Source of the DNA: Alkalimarinus alittae
GTDB taxonomy: Bacteria > Pseudomonadota > Gammaproteobacteria > Pseudomonadales > Oleiphilaceae
Reading direction: 5' to 3'
NCBI RefSeq assembly: GCF_026016465.1
Contig: NZ_CP100390.1
Location: 4,095,078 to 4,159,077, forward strand
Length of the DNA: 64,000 nt
Positions 1 to 8,124 of this stretch are shown here, piece by piece (the stretch's first letter is position 1; each line of letters begins with the position of its first letter). The position numbers and the translations under genes were made by a program. Below the pieces are notes generated by a model. It saw only the letters and a program-made list of their open reading frames with translations, was not told the origin of the DNA and did not search any database.

Positions 1-966
1 GGTATTGGCATTCCCCAAGACGCTCAAAAAAGAATATTTGAGACCTTTCAGCAAGTCGATAACTCTTCTACGCGCCAATATGGAGGAACCGGGTTAGGAC
101 TGCCTATTTCTCAGCAAATCTGTCGAGCAATGAACGGTGAACTTCAACTAAAAGCATCTGACTCTAGCGGCTCAGTGTTTAAATTTTATGTATCTGCGCC
201 TGCAGCCTCAAGTATTGATATTACGCCAGCCGCTCTTCTAAGAGAGTCAAAGGTTCTGGTATATACAGCGTCATTCTCACTATGGGCTTGGCTAGAGCAT
301 GAGTATAAATCTGATGCCCTAACGTGCCAGCACGTGACCACTACTGAAGAGGCTTTAATGGCTATCAAGGATGCTAGCCTAGTGCTAGTTGATGCCGCGG
401 TTGGTACCTCAGAATTAAACACGCTAAAATCGTTTATGAATACAACCTCCCAACGATGTGTATGGATAGCATGGCCAGGTCAGCCACTCACATCCGAGCT
501 TGCGCGTCATATTCAGGTACTCAACAAGCCATTGACACGAACCCGCTTATCTAACCTATATTCGACCGTCAGTGAAGAGTCACCCACCGGCGCTTACAGC
601 CTTTCGGGTCAAATACTCATCGTTGACGATAACCCCGTAAACCTCAAGGCGATGGGGAATCAAATTAAAAGTACTGGGCTTGATATTTATCTGGTACAAA
701 ACGGAGCAGATGCTGTTGTTGCCTGCCAGCATCACTCGTTTGATTTAATTCTTATGGACATCCAAATGCCGGTCATGGATGGGCTAGAAGCCACACGGCG
801 CATTAGAGCAACGCTAGGAGACCAAGCGCCTCCTATTGTGGGTGTTTCAGCCCATGTTTCAAAAGTAGACATAGCCAAAGCAGAGCAGGCAGGTATGGCA
901 AGCTATTTGTGTAAGCCGGTCACCAAAGAAACCCTATTAAATAAAATAACTGAATATCTGACGTAA
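1..966 (+). CDS. Hybrid sensor histidine kinase, C-terminal part (BarA/GacS-like)
   Basis: The reading frame is open from base 1, so the N-terminal sensor and phosphoacceptor domains lie outside the window. Visible first is the end of the HATPase domain: G1 box 'GIGIP', F box around 'IFETFQQVD' and G2 box 'GGTGLGL'. A degenerate receiver follows at visible residues about 75-190; it keeps a 'VLVDAA' strand and a 'NKPL' lysine. A full receiver then begins at 'ILIVDDNPVN', with phosphoacceptor Asp in 'LMDIQMPVMDG' (visible residue 253) and 'CKPV' lysine. This kinase, pseudo-receiver, receiver order is that of BarA/GacS-type hybrids, but no Hpt domain follows, so a separate phosphotransfer protein would be needed. 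The sensed signal cannot be inferred. Confidence 0.9.
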   Translation, partial: GIGIPQDAQKRIFETFQQVDNSSTRQYGGTGLGLPISQQICRAMNGELQLKASDSSGSVFKFYVSAPAASSIDITPAALLRESKVLVYTASFSLWAWLEHEYKSDALTCQHVTTTEEALMAIKDASLVLVDAAVGTSELNTLKSFMNTTSQRCVWIAWPGQPLTSELARHIQVLNKPLTRTRLSNLYSTVSEESPTGAYSLSGQILIVDDNPVNLKAMGNQIKSTGLDIYLVQNGADAVVACQHHSFDLILMDIQMPVMDGLEATRRIRATLGDQAPPIVGVSAHVSKVDIAKAEQAGMASYLCKPVTKETLLNKITEYLT

Positions 967-1072
967 ACTGCACGGGCTATACTGGTAGACGGCTACACCG
1001 CTGATAACGAGTGTAGCATTCAGTGTTTGTGTCTTTTCGGGTTAATGGGCCGGCAAACGTTATTATCCTAGC

Positions 1073-1111
1073 GTCGGGATGCCAGAAGTACGCTCATGAG
1101 CGATTCCCGAC
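1073..1111. repeat. REP-like nested palindrome
   Basis: In the 252-base gap between the hybrid kinase and the next gene, arms 'gtcggga' and 'tcccgac' enclose a second perfect palindrome, 'cgctcatgagcg' (1091-1102). 'cctacagggg' follows immediately, and a similar word recurs in the repeat near 56414. It looks like a dispersed intergenic repeat. The rest of the gap shows no gene. Confidence 0.5.
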
Positions 1112-1218
1112 CTACAGGGGCGGATAGAACATACAGCGGTATTTACCCCAACGCAGACTCCTTCGTTGCAGCACCTGCAGATATAAGCATTATAAAGCTA
1201 ATAGGTCGTGAATAAAAA

Positions 1219-2394
1219 ATGTCCGAATTAAACATTCAGTTTCTAAGCAGCCTGTTAGAGATACCCTCTGACCAATGGAACGCATTAAATCATACTGGCA
1301 ACCCGTTTTTAAAATATGAGTTTCTACTCGCGCTAGAAACATCAGGCAGCGTTTCTGCCGCAACGGGTTGGCAGCCTAGCCATCTAACTGCACGTAATAA
1401 AGACCAACAGCTAGTCGCCGTCATGCCGTCCTATATCAAGCAGCATTCTTATGGTGAATATGTGTTTGATTGGTCGTGGGCAGACGCCTATAGCCATTAC
1501 GGGCTTAATTATTACCCCAAGCTGTTATCTGCCATTCCGTTTACGCCTTCAGTAGGGCCACGTTTATTAGCAGGGCCTATCGAGCCGCAGCGCGATACCG
1601 CCCAGCTCATGTTTGATGCCGTCAGAGCGTATGCCGATAAAAAAAGCTTATCCTCTTGGCATTTGTTGTTTCCAGACCCGCCGAGCCTAGCCGCTCTGAA
1701 CGATAACCACTTGATGGTTAGACAGGGTTGTCAATTTCAATGGCGTAACCAGGCGGAGAACGAGACAGCCGACACGATGTTTACCTCATTTGATCATTTT
1801 CTTAATCAAATGACGTCGAGAAAACGAAAAAACATCAAAAAAGAGCGACTTCAGGTTAGCAACCAAAGCATTCGATTTGTGCATTTCGAAGGTAAAGAGA
1901 TCACTCAAGAGGCCTTAGGTCAGTTTTATCTATTCTATCATGCGACCTACCTAAAACGTGGGCAGCAGGGTTATCTCAATCAATCATTTTTTCAACAGAT
2001 TACCGATTCGATGCCTGACAACTTACTACTTGTTATGGCTGAAAAAGAGGGAGCGTTTGTTGCAGGAGCGCTGTTCCTTAAAGATCATGAGACACTATAC
2101 GGCCGCTATTGGGGCTGTTTAGAAGACTATAAGCAACTCCACTTTGAGACCTGTTATTACCAAGGCATAGATTACTGTATAACACACCAACTCAAACGCT
2201 TTGATGCAGGTGCTCAAGGAGAACATAAGATTCAGCGAGGCTTTAAGCCTATCCCGACGTACTCGTTACACTGGGTCAAAAATAAAGACTTTCAAGCCCC
2301 CATCAACGACTTTATCCATCGAGAAACTGTGCAGGTCAACGAATATATGGATGATGCTCGCCAATACCTGCCGTTTAAAACATTATCAGACTAA
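1219..2394 (+). CDS. FemAB-like / DUF482 acyltransferase-family protein
   Basis: 391 residues, no signal peptide, so cytoplasmic. The sequence matches the PF04339 (COG3146, 'peptidogalycan biosynthesis') family: an N-terminal half starting with a WNAL/NPFL motif and a 'GWQP' segment, a basic stretch 'TSRKRKNIKKER' in the middle, then a GNAT-like second half ending in 'DAGAQGEHKIQRGF', which is characteristic of this family. The fold is related to FemAB aminoacyl-tRNA-dependent ligases and GNAT acyltransferases. The true substrate of the family is not established, so only the family is claimed. The start ATG has a poor ribosome binding site (gtgaataaaa), but no better upstream start is visible. 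Confidence 0.85.
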   Translation: MSELNIQFLSSLLEIPSDQWNALNHTGNPFLKYEFLLALETSGSVSAATGWQPSHLTARNKDQQLVAVMPSYIKQHSYGEYVFDWSWADAYSHYGLNYYPKLLSAIPFTPSVGPRLLAGPIEPQRDTAQLMFDAVRAYADKKSLSSWHLLFPDPPSLAALNDNHLMVRQGCQFQWRNQAENETADTMFTSFDHFLNQMTSRKRKNIKKERLQVSNQSIRFVHFEGKEITQEALGQFYLFYHATYLKRGQQGYLNQSFFQQITDSMPDNLLLVMAEKEGAFVAGALFLKDHETLYGRYWGCLEDYKQLHFETCYYQGIDYCITHQLKRFDAGAQGEHKIQRGFKPIPTYSLHWVKNKDFQAPINDFIHRETVQVNEYMDDARQYLPFKTLSD

Positions 2395-2465
2395 GCGAAA
2401 GCTTGGTCTACCCGCATAGCTGAGTATAATGATTGAGCATTTTAGATATCAGGAATTAAGGTTTT

Positions 2466-2762
2466 ATGTCATTTAAACACATGTCTGCTGCTACACTTCA
2501 AGCAATGCTTAAAGAACAACCTATTACACTTATCGATATTCGTGATCAGGTATCGTTCTTAGCGGGCCATATAGAGGGCGCGTTACATATCGGTAATCAT
2601 AACGTCGAACAATTTCTTGCGGACACAGACCGTAGCTTACCTTTAGTCGTTTGCTGCTACCACGGCAACTCAAGCCAGGGCGCTGCAGATTATTTTAACC
2701 AACAAGGCTTCGAAGAGTGCTATAGCCTTGATGGCGGCTTTACCGCTTGGCCAGCCGACTAA
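2466..2762 (+). CDS. glpE: Thiosulfate sulfurtransferase GlpE
   Basis: 98 residues, a single rhodanese domain of the usual GlpE size. The active-site loop is 'CCYHGNSSQGAA', in which the catalytic Cys is the one before YHGNSS, and the tail 'YSLDGGFTAWP' is typical of GlpE. It transfers a sulfane sulfur from thiosulfate to cyanide or to a protein/thioredoxin acceptor in the cytoplasm. 'aggaattaagg' precedes the ATG. It is not beside glpG/glpR as in enterobacteria, so only the enzyme identity is transferred, not the glp regulon context. Confidence 0.92.
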   Translation: MSFKHMSAATLQAMLKEQPITLIDIRDQVSFLAGHIEGALHIGNHNVEQFLADTDRSLPLVVCCYHGNSSQGAADYFNQQGFEECYSLDGGFTAWPAD

Positions 2763-2882
2763 TCATCGCGATCAGCAACACCTAGGCACGCCTCCAGAGT
2801 CTGGACAAAAGCAGAAAATGAGTTGCTCTCCATAAAGCTTCTCTGGTTAAATCCTAAGAGCGTTTATAAGGGAACCCATCAT

Positions 2883-3425
2883 ATGGCACTTAAAGCCACT
2901 ATTTTCAAAGCGAGCGTCCAAATCTCAGATATGGATCGCCATTACTACCAACCACATGAGCTCACGATTGCCCGCCACCCGTCTGAAAATGATGCTCGGA
3001 TGATGGTAAGAGTCGTGGCGTTTGCCCTTAATGCCAGCGAACACCTTAGCTTTACCAAAGGCATTAGCTCAGATGAAGAGCCCGACCTTTGGGATATTGA
3101 TCTTTCAGGCACAATTCAGCACTGGATCGAGTTAGGCAACCCAGACGAAAAACGCATTCGAAAAGCGTGCGGACGCGCTAAACACGTCACCGTGTACTGC
3201 TACAGCAATCGCTCTGCCGAACAATGGTGGGTGCAGTCGCAAGCGGAGCTACAACGCTTCAAGAACCTCTCTGTCGTACTTATCCCAGAAGCCTTTGTGG
3301 AGCCCTTAGCCGCGTTAGCAGAGCGTAATATGGAACTACAAGTCACAATTCAAGACGGGGAAATTTGGGTCGCAGATGGCAACCAGAATTTACATCTCGT
3401 ACCCGAACACTGGAAAACAGCTTAA
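2883..3425 (+). CDS. yaeQ: YaeQ family protein
   Basis: 180 residues from the ATG at 2883, which has 'aaggga' upstream and begins 'MALKATIFKA', the standard YaeQ N-terminus; an in-frame start 20 codons earlier is not needed. YaeQ is a compact PD-(D/E)XK-nuclease-like fold protein that was once proposed to compensate for RfaH. Its actual role is unsettled. Visible family features include 'PHELTIARHPSENDARMMVR' and 'EEPDLWDIDL', where the acidic residues correspond to the nuclease-like site. A DUF3301 gene follows 19 bases after the stop, as in many gammaproteobacteria. Confidence 0.93.
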   Translation: MALKATIFKASVQISDMDRHYYQPHELTIARHPSENDARMMVRVVAFALNASEHLSFTKGISSDEEPDLWDIDLSGTIQHWIELGNPDEKRIRKACGRAKHVTVYCYSNRSAEQWWVQSQAELQRFKNLSVVLIPEAFVEPLAALAERNMELQVTIQDGEIWVADGNQNLHLVPEHWKTA

Positions 3426-3444
3426 CCAAGAGACCTGTAACGTA

Positions 3445-3762
3445 ATGGTAGAACTTAGCGATCTATTCTGGCTGTCAATTCTGATCTTGGGAGGCTGGTA
3501 CTGGCTTAGTGCCAGAGAGATTAAAGATGTAGCCTTAAAGGCGGTCAAAGAATATTGCAAAGAGGTCGACGTAGAACTACTAGACGAAAGCGTGGTATTG
3601 CGGGGTTTCTGGTTCAAACGAAATAGACAAGGAAGAATAAAGCTCTGGCGTTCGTATATATTTGAGTTTTCGAGTACAGGTGATGACCGCTACAAAGGCA
3701 AAGTTATTTTACTCGGTAATCACACTGAATCTATTCAGCTTGAAACACACCGCTTACATTAG
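3445..3762 (+). CDS. DUF3301 family membrane protein
   Basis: 105 residues from the ATG at 3445; upstream in-frame codons overlap yaeQ in another frame and lack the family pattern. One N-terminal transmembrane segment ('LFWLSILILGGWYWLSA') carries the family's WYW signature, followed by a small soluble domain with 'RQGRIKLWRSYIFEFSSTG' and a C-terminal 'GKVILLGNHTESI'. It is co-directional with yaeQ and probably in the same transcript, ending at the terminator just downstream. Function unknown. Confidence 0.85.
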   Translation: MVELSDLFWLSILILGGWYWLSAREIKDVALKAVKEYCKEVDVELLDESVVLRGFWFKRNRQGRIKLWRSYIFEFSSTGDDRYKGKVILLGNHTESIQLETHRLH

Positions 3763-3782
3763 TCTGTTAGATTAGTCTTCAA

Positions 3783-3818
3783 AAAAAGGGCCTTCTAAAC
3801 GATTAGAAGGCCCTTTTT
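3783..3818. terminator. Bidirectional intrinsic terminator
   Basis: An 11-bp perfect stem, gggccttctaa / ttagaaggccc, with a tetraloop acga is flanked by five A on the left and five T on the right, so it can work in both directions. It closes the yaeQ-DUF3301 transcript and lies downstream of the convergent secreted-protein operon that ends at 3881. Confidence 0.93.
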
Positions 3819-3880
3819 AACTCATTCAACTTAACTGATCCAGCTTAGCTCATCCAAAAACGACGACTTAGCTAACCCAA

Positions 3881-4408
3881 TTAGTTACCCCAAATAGTCA
3901 CTGTTCCGCCGGTATCAAAGTTACCCTGGATATTAACTTCATTAAGCATCTTACCACCGCTAGCCGCAAGACCATCGTTGTTAAGATAGATACCCTTAGC
4001 GCTATAGCCGTCTCCGACAAAGTTAACGCTATCAGGTAAGCCAATTACTAGCTTGCCATCACCCTCAACATCAATCGTAAAGGCCCCTGTAGTATCAACC
4101 GCAAGGGAAACCTCTTCTACAAAGTAGTGGCTCTCATTGGTTCCGTCATGCTGTTTGGTCACATAGTCGACTTTAAAACCTTTAGTACGACGGCCATCGC
4201 TTTCATCTGCAGTCGTATTAGGGTTGTCAACGCTTCCGACATTATGCGCGTTGACCCTAAGGTGAGGTATCTCAATTGAAAGACCGCTTTGGCCTGAGAC
4301 TTCAGAAAGCTCTGTTTCTTCCATTCCAACCAGCTCTGCATGCGTAAGCGTCGGCATATAGCTGATGGCTAAACTACTCATAACACATAATGTGTACTTA
4401 AAATTCAT
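3881..4408 (-). CDS. Secreted DUF6160/FilA-like protein 1 (short)
   Basis: 175 residues with a Sec signal peptide cleaved near 'TLTHAELVG'. Directly after cleavage comes 'EETELSEVSGQSGLSIEI', which resembles the N-terminus of DUF6160 proteins such as the Acinetobacter FilA-type pilus-associated protein. The rest is beta-strand-like, with alternating polar and hydrophobic residues and Gly/Asn turns, and no catalytic motif. It is the last gene of a three-gene operon whose two upstream members (4450-5472 and 5496-6620) carry the same N-terminal pattern. 'aagggtaaagcgtt' precedes the ATG. The family assignment rests on the N-terminal motif and is moderately sure. A surface or pilus-like structural role is inference. 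Confidence 0.7.
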   Translation of the reverse strand: MNFKYTLCVMSSLAISYMPTLTHAELVGMEETELSEVSGQSGLSIEIPHLRVNAHNVGSVDNPNTTADESDGRRTKGFKVDYVTKQHDGTNESHYFVEEVSLAVDTTGAFTIDVEGDGKLVIGLPDSVNFVGDGYSAKGIYLNNDGLAASGGKMLNEVNIQGNFDTGGTVTIWGN

Positions 4409-4449
4409 AACGCTTTACCCTTTATCCGTTCTCAACGTCAAGCAACGCT

Positions 4450-5472
4450 CTAATTACGTACATTAAAGACTAAATGGTCCAACGTAACACCGTGTAGTCG
4501 AGACTCACTCATTTGGCCATGAGGCATTTGAGTTGAGAGCGTAATATTGGTTTTAAGGCGACTAGCATCGTAAGCAGCATGCCCTGTATCAGGAAAGCCT
4601 CCGCCTGACTTGATAAGTAAACCTTCAGCTTTAGTAAACGGCTGCGGGTCAGAATAAGCTATTCTGTACCCACTTGAGGTCGTTTCAATGGTCGCTGATT
4701 TTAGGTTCAAGTTAGTGATTTTAAGATCTTTAATGACCATATCGCGGTCAGGGTCAAAAATGCCATCTGCTTGTTCAGTTTCGAACAGCCATTGATCGAT
4801 TGATAACTCATCAATATTTACATTAAGTAGAAAGCCTTCTCTCGAGCCTGCGCCTCGGCTACCATCATCTACTAATACACTTTCAATTTTATAACCTTCA
4901 GGAATACCTGCGATTTCTAAGCTTCCAAGCGCAACGATATTATCAATCGTTATTCTGCCAAAATCTAAATTAGACGAAGGCGTACCACCTGCGGCAATAT
5001 TAGGGTTAGTCGGGTCTGGGCTAGTAGGATTGCCATAAACCGCATCGTATTGTAAGTCTACATTATTCCAACCAGCACGATCAGGCAGATCTATTCGCAA
5101 AAAGTCCTGCTCTGCTAAGCTAGTACCATTTTTAGTGACATTCCCATCAGATATGCTATTAACCGAAGGGTCTAGCCTTACGGTACTGGTCGTTAACGGA
5201 GACGTTAATGTACCAATGCTATCTGCCGAAAACTGGAAGTTCTGTCGACTAAGACTAGAGCCGTCTGTCGCAATAGTGTTGTAGCTTCCTGCTTCAGCCA
5301 CACCATCAATAGCTTGGGCTTTAAATTTAATATTCTCAAACGCAAAGTTGAATTGGCCCTGGCCATTAACACTGCTCAGCTGTTCATCTGATAACGCTTC
5401 TAGTGCGATAGCAGAAAAGCTAAACGTAGACGCCATTGCCGCAATAAACGTTTTCGCTATAATTGTTTTCAT
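4450..5472 (-). CDS. Secreted DUF6160/FilA-like protein 2
   Basis: 340 residues, signal peptide ending near 'FSAIALEAL', then 'LSDEQLSSVNGQGQFNFAF', the same post-cleavage motif as its two neighbours. The mature part is acidic and rich in Asp, Ser, Thr and Gly, with repeated beta-strand patterns such as 'DLKITNLNLKSATIET'; it has no cysteine and no recognisable enzyme motif. The ribosome binding site 'gaggtagtaa' is identical to that of the upstream paralogue, 23 bases away, which supports recent duplication or shared control. The protein is probably exported to the periplasm or cell surface; function is not known. Confidence 0.72.
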   Translation of the reverse strand: MKTIIAKTFIAAMASTFSFSAIALEALSDEQLSSVNGQGQFNFAFENIKFKAQAIDGVAEAGSYNTIATDGSSLSRQNFQFSADSIGTLTSPLTTSTVRLDPSVNSISDGNVTKNGTSLAEQDFLRIDLPDRAGWNNVDLQYDAVYGNPTSPDPTNPNIAAGGTPSSNLDFGRITIDNIVALGSLEIAGIPEGYKIESVLVDDGSRGAGSREGFLLNVNIDELSIDQWLFETEQADGIFDPDRDMVIKDLKITNLNLKSATIETTSSGYRIAYSDPQPFTKAEGLLIKSGGGFPDTGHAAYDASRLKTNITLSTQMPHGQMSESRLHGVTLDHLVFNVRN

Positions 5473-5495
5473 CGTTTACTACCTCGTATCCCGAC

Positions 5496-6620
5496 TTAAA
5501 AAACAGGTCGGTATTGTTGACGAGGATTATCATCGCCCGTCGCAAATAAGATTTGGCCTAGTGAAGCACCAATATCAGTATGGGCTTCAGCATAGCCCGC
5601 CGTAGTATTATTGGGGTCATTAAATGGGATTGCTAAATTCCAGCCCGGTAAATCTGGGCGACTTGAAGGAATGACACCATTTAAGTGTTGTGACCATTTT
5701 GCACCATTAACCGTACCATCGGCATTAACAAACGAGTTCCCCCCTCCTTGAGTGAGAGAGATGTAAAAGTTTTCAACATTATGTAAGTCTAGGCTTTCTA
5801 GGTGCTCAAGGTTGATCTCTTTACCCCCCTTACTTTGCCCGAGCGCCGTATTACCCGTCAGCTGAACGTTATTGGGCGTAAAGCCACAGTGAATGCCGTT
5901 ACATACCCACTCGCCTGGCTCGCCTGTTTGAGCGTAGTTACCTGTGCCATCTGGTGTATCACCAATGATATTACCAAAACTATCTTTAGTACCACTACCG
6001 TAAACCTGAGCTCGAATAAGCCCGCCAGTATCTGCGAGTACACTCAGTGTCGGGATATAGCCTGAAATAGAATCAATGGTGACTGGAGTATGACCTTCCG
6101 CCTTACCAAAACCGATTCTAAACCCTCTAAAAGACTGAGTGCCATCGGGGTTATTTTGTTGCTGTATTTCAATATACGGATCTTCAATATAAAACGGCTT
6201 ATCTGCAGATTCGCCAAAGCCAAAATTGCGTAGAGCAACATCAGGCACACCTTGCCCGTTAGCGTCTTTGTATATTGAGTTATTAGTGCCGCCATAATCA
6301 CCGAGCGTTAATTCTTCGATGAATGCATGAAGCTCACCACTACCATTTATTTGCAGGCGGTGAACGGTAGCGTCGACGTGTTCAGAGGCTGAGCGTTTCT
6401 CAGTACGATCAAATCCAATACCTGCTTTTTTACTGAAATCGACACCGACGAGATGGTCGAGATCATAGCTGATATCGGTTGCTGAATATTGTATTGCAGA
6501 CTGCCCAACGACATCACGTAATTCGTGATCAATTAACGGCTTCAACTCAGCCTTGGCAATTCCACTTGTAGCGATTAGTGCTAAACATAAAAGCGTTTTT
6601 GTATTTATTTTAGTATCCAT
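5496..6620 (-). CDS. Secreted DUF6160/FilA-like protein 3 (first gene of operon)
   Basis: 374 residues, signal peptide cleaved around 'ATSGIAKAELKPL', followed by 'DHELRDVVGQSAIQYSATD'. It is the largest of the three paralogues and the first to be transcribed, so the promoter should lie in the 553-base gap upstream. The mature region has Gly/Asp/Asn-rich beta patterns, two cysteines close together in 'WVCNGIHCGF' that could form a disulfide in the periplasm, and an acidic C-terminus. No enzymatic signature. In some bacteria DUF6160 genes accompany a putative pilus system (fil), but no other fil-like gene is seen here. Confidence 0.72.
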   Translation of the reverse strand: MDTKINTKTLLCLALIATSGIAKAELKPLIDHELRDVVGQSAIQYSATDISYDLDHLVGVDFSKKAGIGFDRTEKRSASEHVDATVHRLQINGSGELHAFIEELTLGDYGGTNNSIYKDANGQGVPDVALRNFGFGESADKPFYIEDPYIEIQQQNNPDGTQSFRGFRIGFGKAEGHTPVTIDSISGYIPTLSVLADTGGLIRAQVYGSGTKDSFGNIIGDTPDGTGNYAQTGEPGEWVCNGIHCGFTPNNVQLTGNTALGQSKGGKEINLEHLESLDLHNVENFYISLTQGGGNSFVNADGTVNGAKWSQHLNGVIPSSRPDLPGWNLAIPFNDPNNTTAGYAEAHTDIGASLGQILFATGDDNPRQQYRPVF

Positions 6621-7173
6621 AGAGTATTACTACCTCTCTAATATTGATGTGTCCCTACCAACCTCGGCAAAATGCGCACAAGGTTAATCACTCACCGATA
6701 ACACCCCCCTACGTTTTATTTGGCTACCCTTATTATTTTAGAGCGGTATTAGGTATAGCCTTTTATTATTAATTTGATCTATGTTTGATCAATATGGATA
6801 AAAATATACACGAGGGCATTTCCAATTTCCACTGACCCTGCTGACGCTACGCTGCGTCAAAAGTGAAAGTCTCACTAAAATCACCTTCGCATACCTCAGT
6901 AAAAAAACGCCGCTTAATTAAGCTCAACAAATAATAAAAATGATATTTAAGAACTTAATTTGATACTTAGCATGCGCTTATATGATTGATAACACGGGCT
7001 TTATGTACTTATATACCATAAGTATTTTGCGCCATAAAAGGCCAACATATAAATTATAAAGCACTGAAAAAAGGCAGTTGCAGAGATTTTTAAGAGGGAA
7101 CCATAGGAAGAATAAGGGCTTATTTCGCAATGTACATAAATTGTAAAACTTTGTACTAGTTATCACTTCACGC
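6621..7173. promoter_or_regulatory. AT-rich intergenic region upstream of the secreted-protein operon
   Basis: 553 bases without a convincing gene. It must hold the promoter of the minus-strand operon that starts at 6620. Visible structures are ttgatc-tatgttt-gatcaa (6774-6792), an inverted repeat whose spacer is too long for an FNR site, and a small hairpin tgacgc-tacgct-gcgtca (6842-6859). A minus-strand open frame at 6978-7298 lacks codon character and overlaps the end of the next gene, so it is not called. No clear -35/-10 pair is assigned. Confidence 0.4.
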
Positions 7174-7953
7174 TTAGTCAATATGCGCACGAAGGAAAAA
7201 CACAACGCACATAACGACGCCAATAAAGACAATAATCGAACGAAGTCTCTGCTGAGATAACCGATAAGTAAACGCAGCCCCGACATAACCGCCAACAACT
7301 GACGATACGCCTAATACTAATAAGTACTCTAATTGAAGGGTACCCCCAAACGCATAAACGATAACAGCAATAACAGTGAGCAATGCAGACACAATACTTT
7401 TCAAACCGTTCATGCCATACATATTCACTTGACCCATTAGGCCAAACGCAGCAAGCAGTATGATGCCAAGCCCACCATTAAAGTACCCACCATAAATACA
7501 GATCACTAATAATGCAGTAATGTTAATGGCCTGAATGTAGCGGCAGTAGTGACGTTCGGAGCGGCTGCCTGTTGTGTTCTTTTTTAAACTCATTAGTTTT
7601 GGGCCTATAATAAAGGCCGCCGTAGACAACAAAATAAGCCAAGGGATTAGCGCCGAGAAAACCTCATTAGTGGTGAGTAGTAGCATTGCAGCACCCACAC
7701 TTCCACCAAGTAGCGCAACCACACTCACCGTCAATAGGCTCAAACCACGCGGGTATTCAATATCATGCCGAAACCGCCAAGCACTCGCGATATAACCCGG
7801 AAGCAAAGCAGCCGTACCTGTTGTGTTGGCGGCGATAGGCGGCACACCAACAAATATCAATGCCGGTAGTGTTAAAAAACTACCGCCTCCGGCAACGGCA
7901 TTTAACATACCGCCCAAAAAGCCTGCCAACACGACTACGATCCATTCAATCAT
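7174..7953 (-). CDS. TSUP (TauE/SafE) family membrane transporter
   Basis: 259 residues with about eight hydrophobic segments and the two family repeats. The first repeat opens with 'GFLGGMLNAVAGGGSFLTLP', the TauE/SafE hallmark, and 'NTTGTAALLPG' follows. The second half contains 'GGYFNGGLGIILLAAFG' and 'GMNGLKSIVSALLTV'. Members export or import sulfite, sulfoacetate or other small organosulfur anions across the inner membrane; the substrate here is undetermined. It stands alone between the secreted-protein operon promoter and the divergently oriented msrAB. Confidence 0.9.
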   Translation of the reverse strand: MIEWIVVVLAGFLGGMLNAVAGGGSFLTLPALIFVGVPPIAANTTGTAALLPGYIASAWRFRHDIEYPRGLSLLTVSVVALLGGSVGAAMLLLTTNEVFSALIPWLILLSTAAFIIGPKLMSLKKNTTGSRSERHYCRYIQAINITALLVICIYGGYFNGGLGIILLAAFGLMGQVNMYGMNGLKSIVSALLTVIAVIVYAFGGTLQLEYLLVLGVSSVVGGYVGAAFTYRLSQQRLRSIIVFIGVVMCVVFFLRAHID

Positions 7954-8124
7954 CTATTACACACTCATGGTAAATCCGGTAGATATTGTTTTATGGGCTA
8001 ACTCGGCGCTATTCTAGTCTATTTAAATAGAAAGATATGACCAAAAATTAATAGTACAGCATATAAACCTAGGTTCTATAAGCGCATAATAAACATTAGA
8101 TAAAGCTAGAATGAGGTTACCCCC

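Noticed and set aside
3376-3444. Extended N-terminus of the DUF3301 protein
   Set aside because: Overlaps the end of yaeQ and lacks family similarity; the ATG at 3445 gives the normal start.
6774-6792. FNR-type site ttgatc...gatcaa
   Set aside because: Spacer between TTGAT and ATCAA is nine bases, not four.
6978-7298. 106-residue minus-strand open frame in the AT-rich gap
   Set aside because: Overlaps the end of the TSUP gene in another frame, has no ribosome binding site, and composition (Leu/Phe/Cys-rich) is that of translated AT-rich noncoding sequence.
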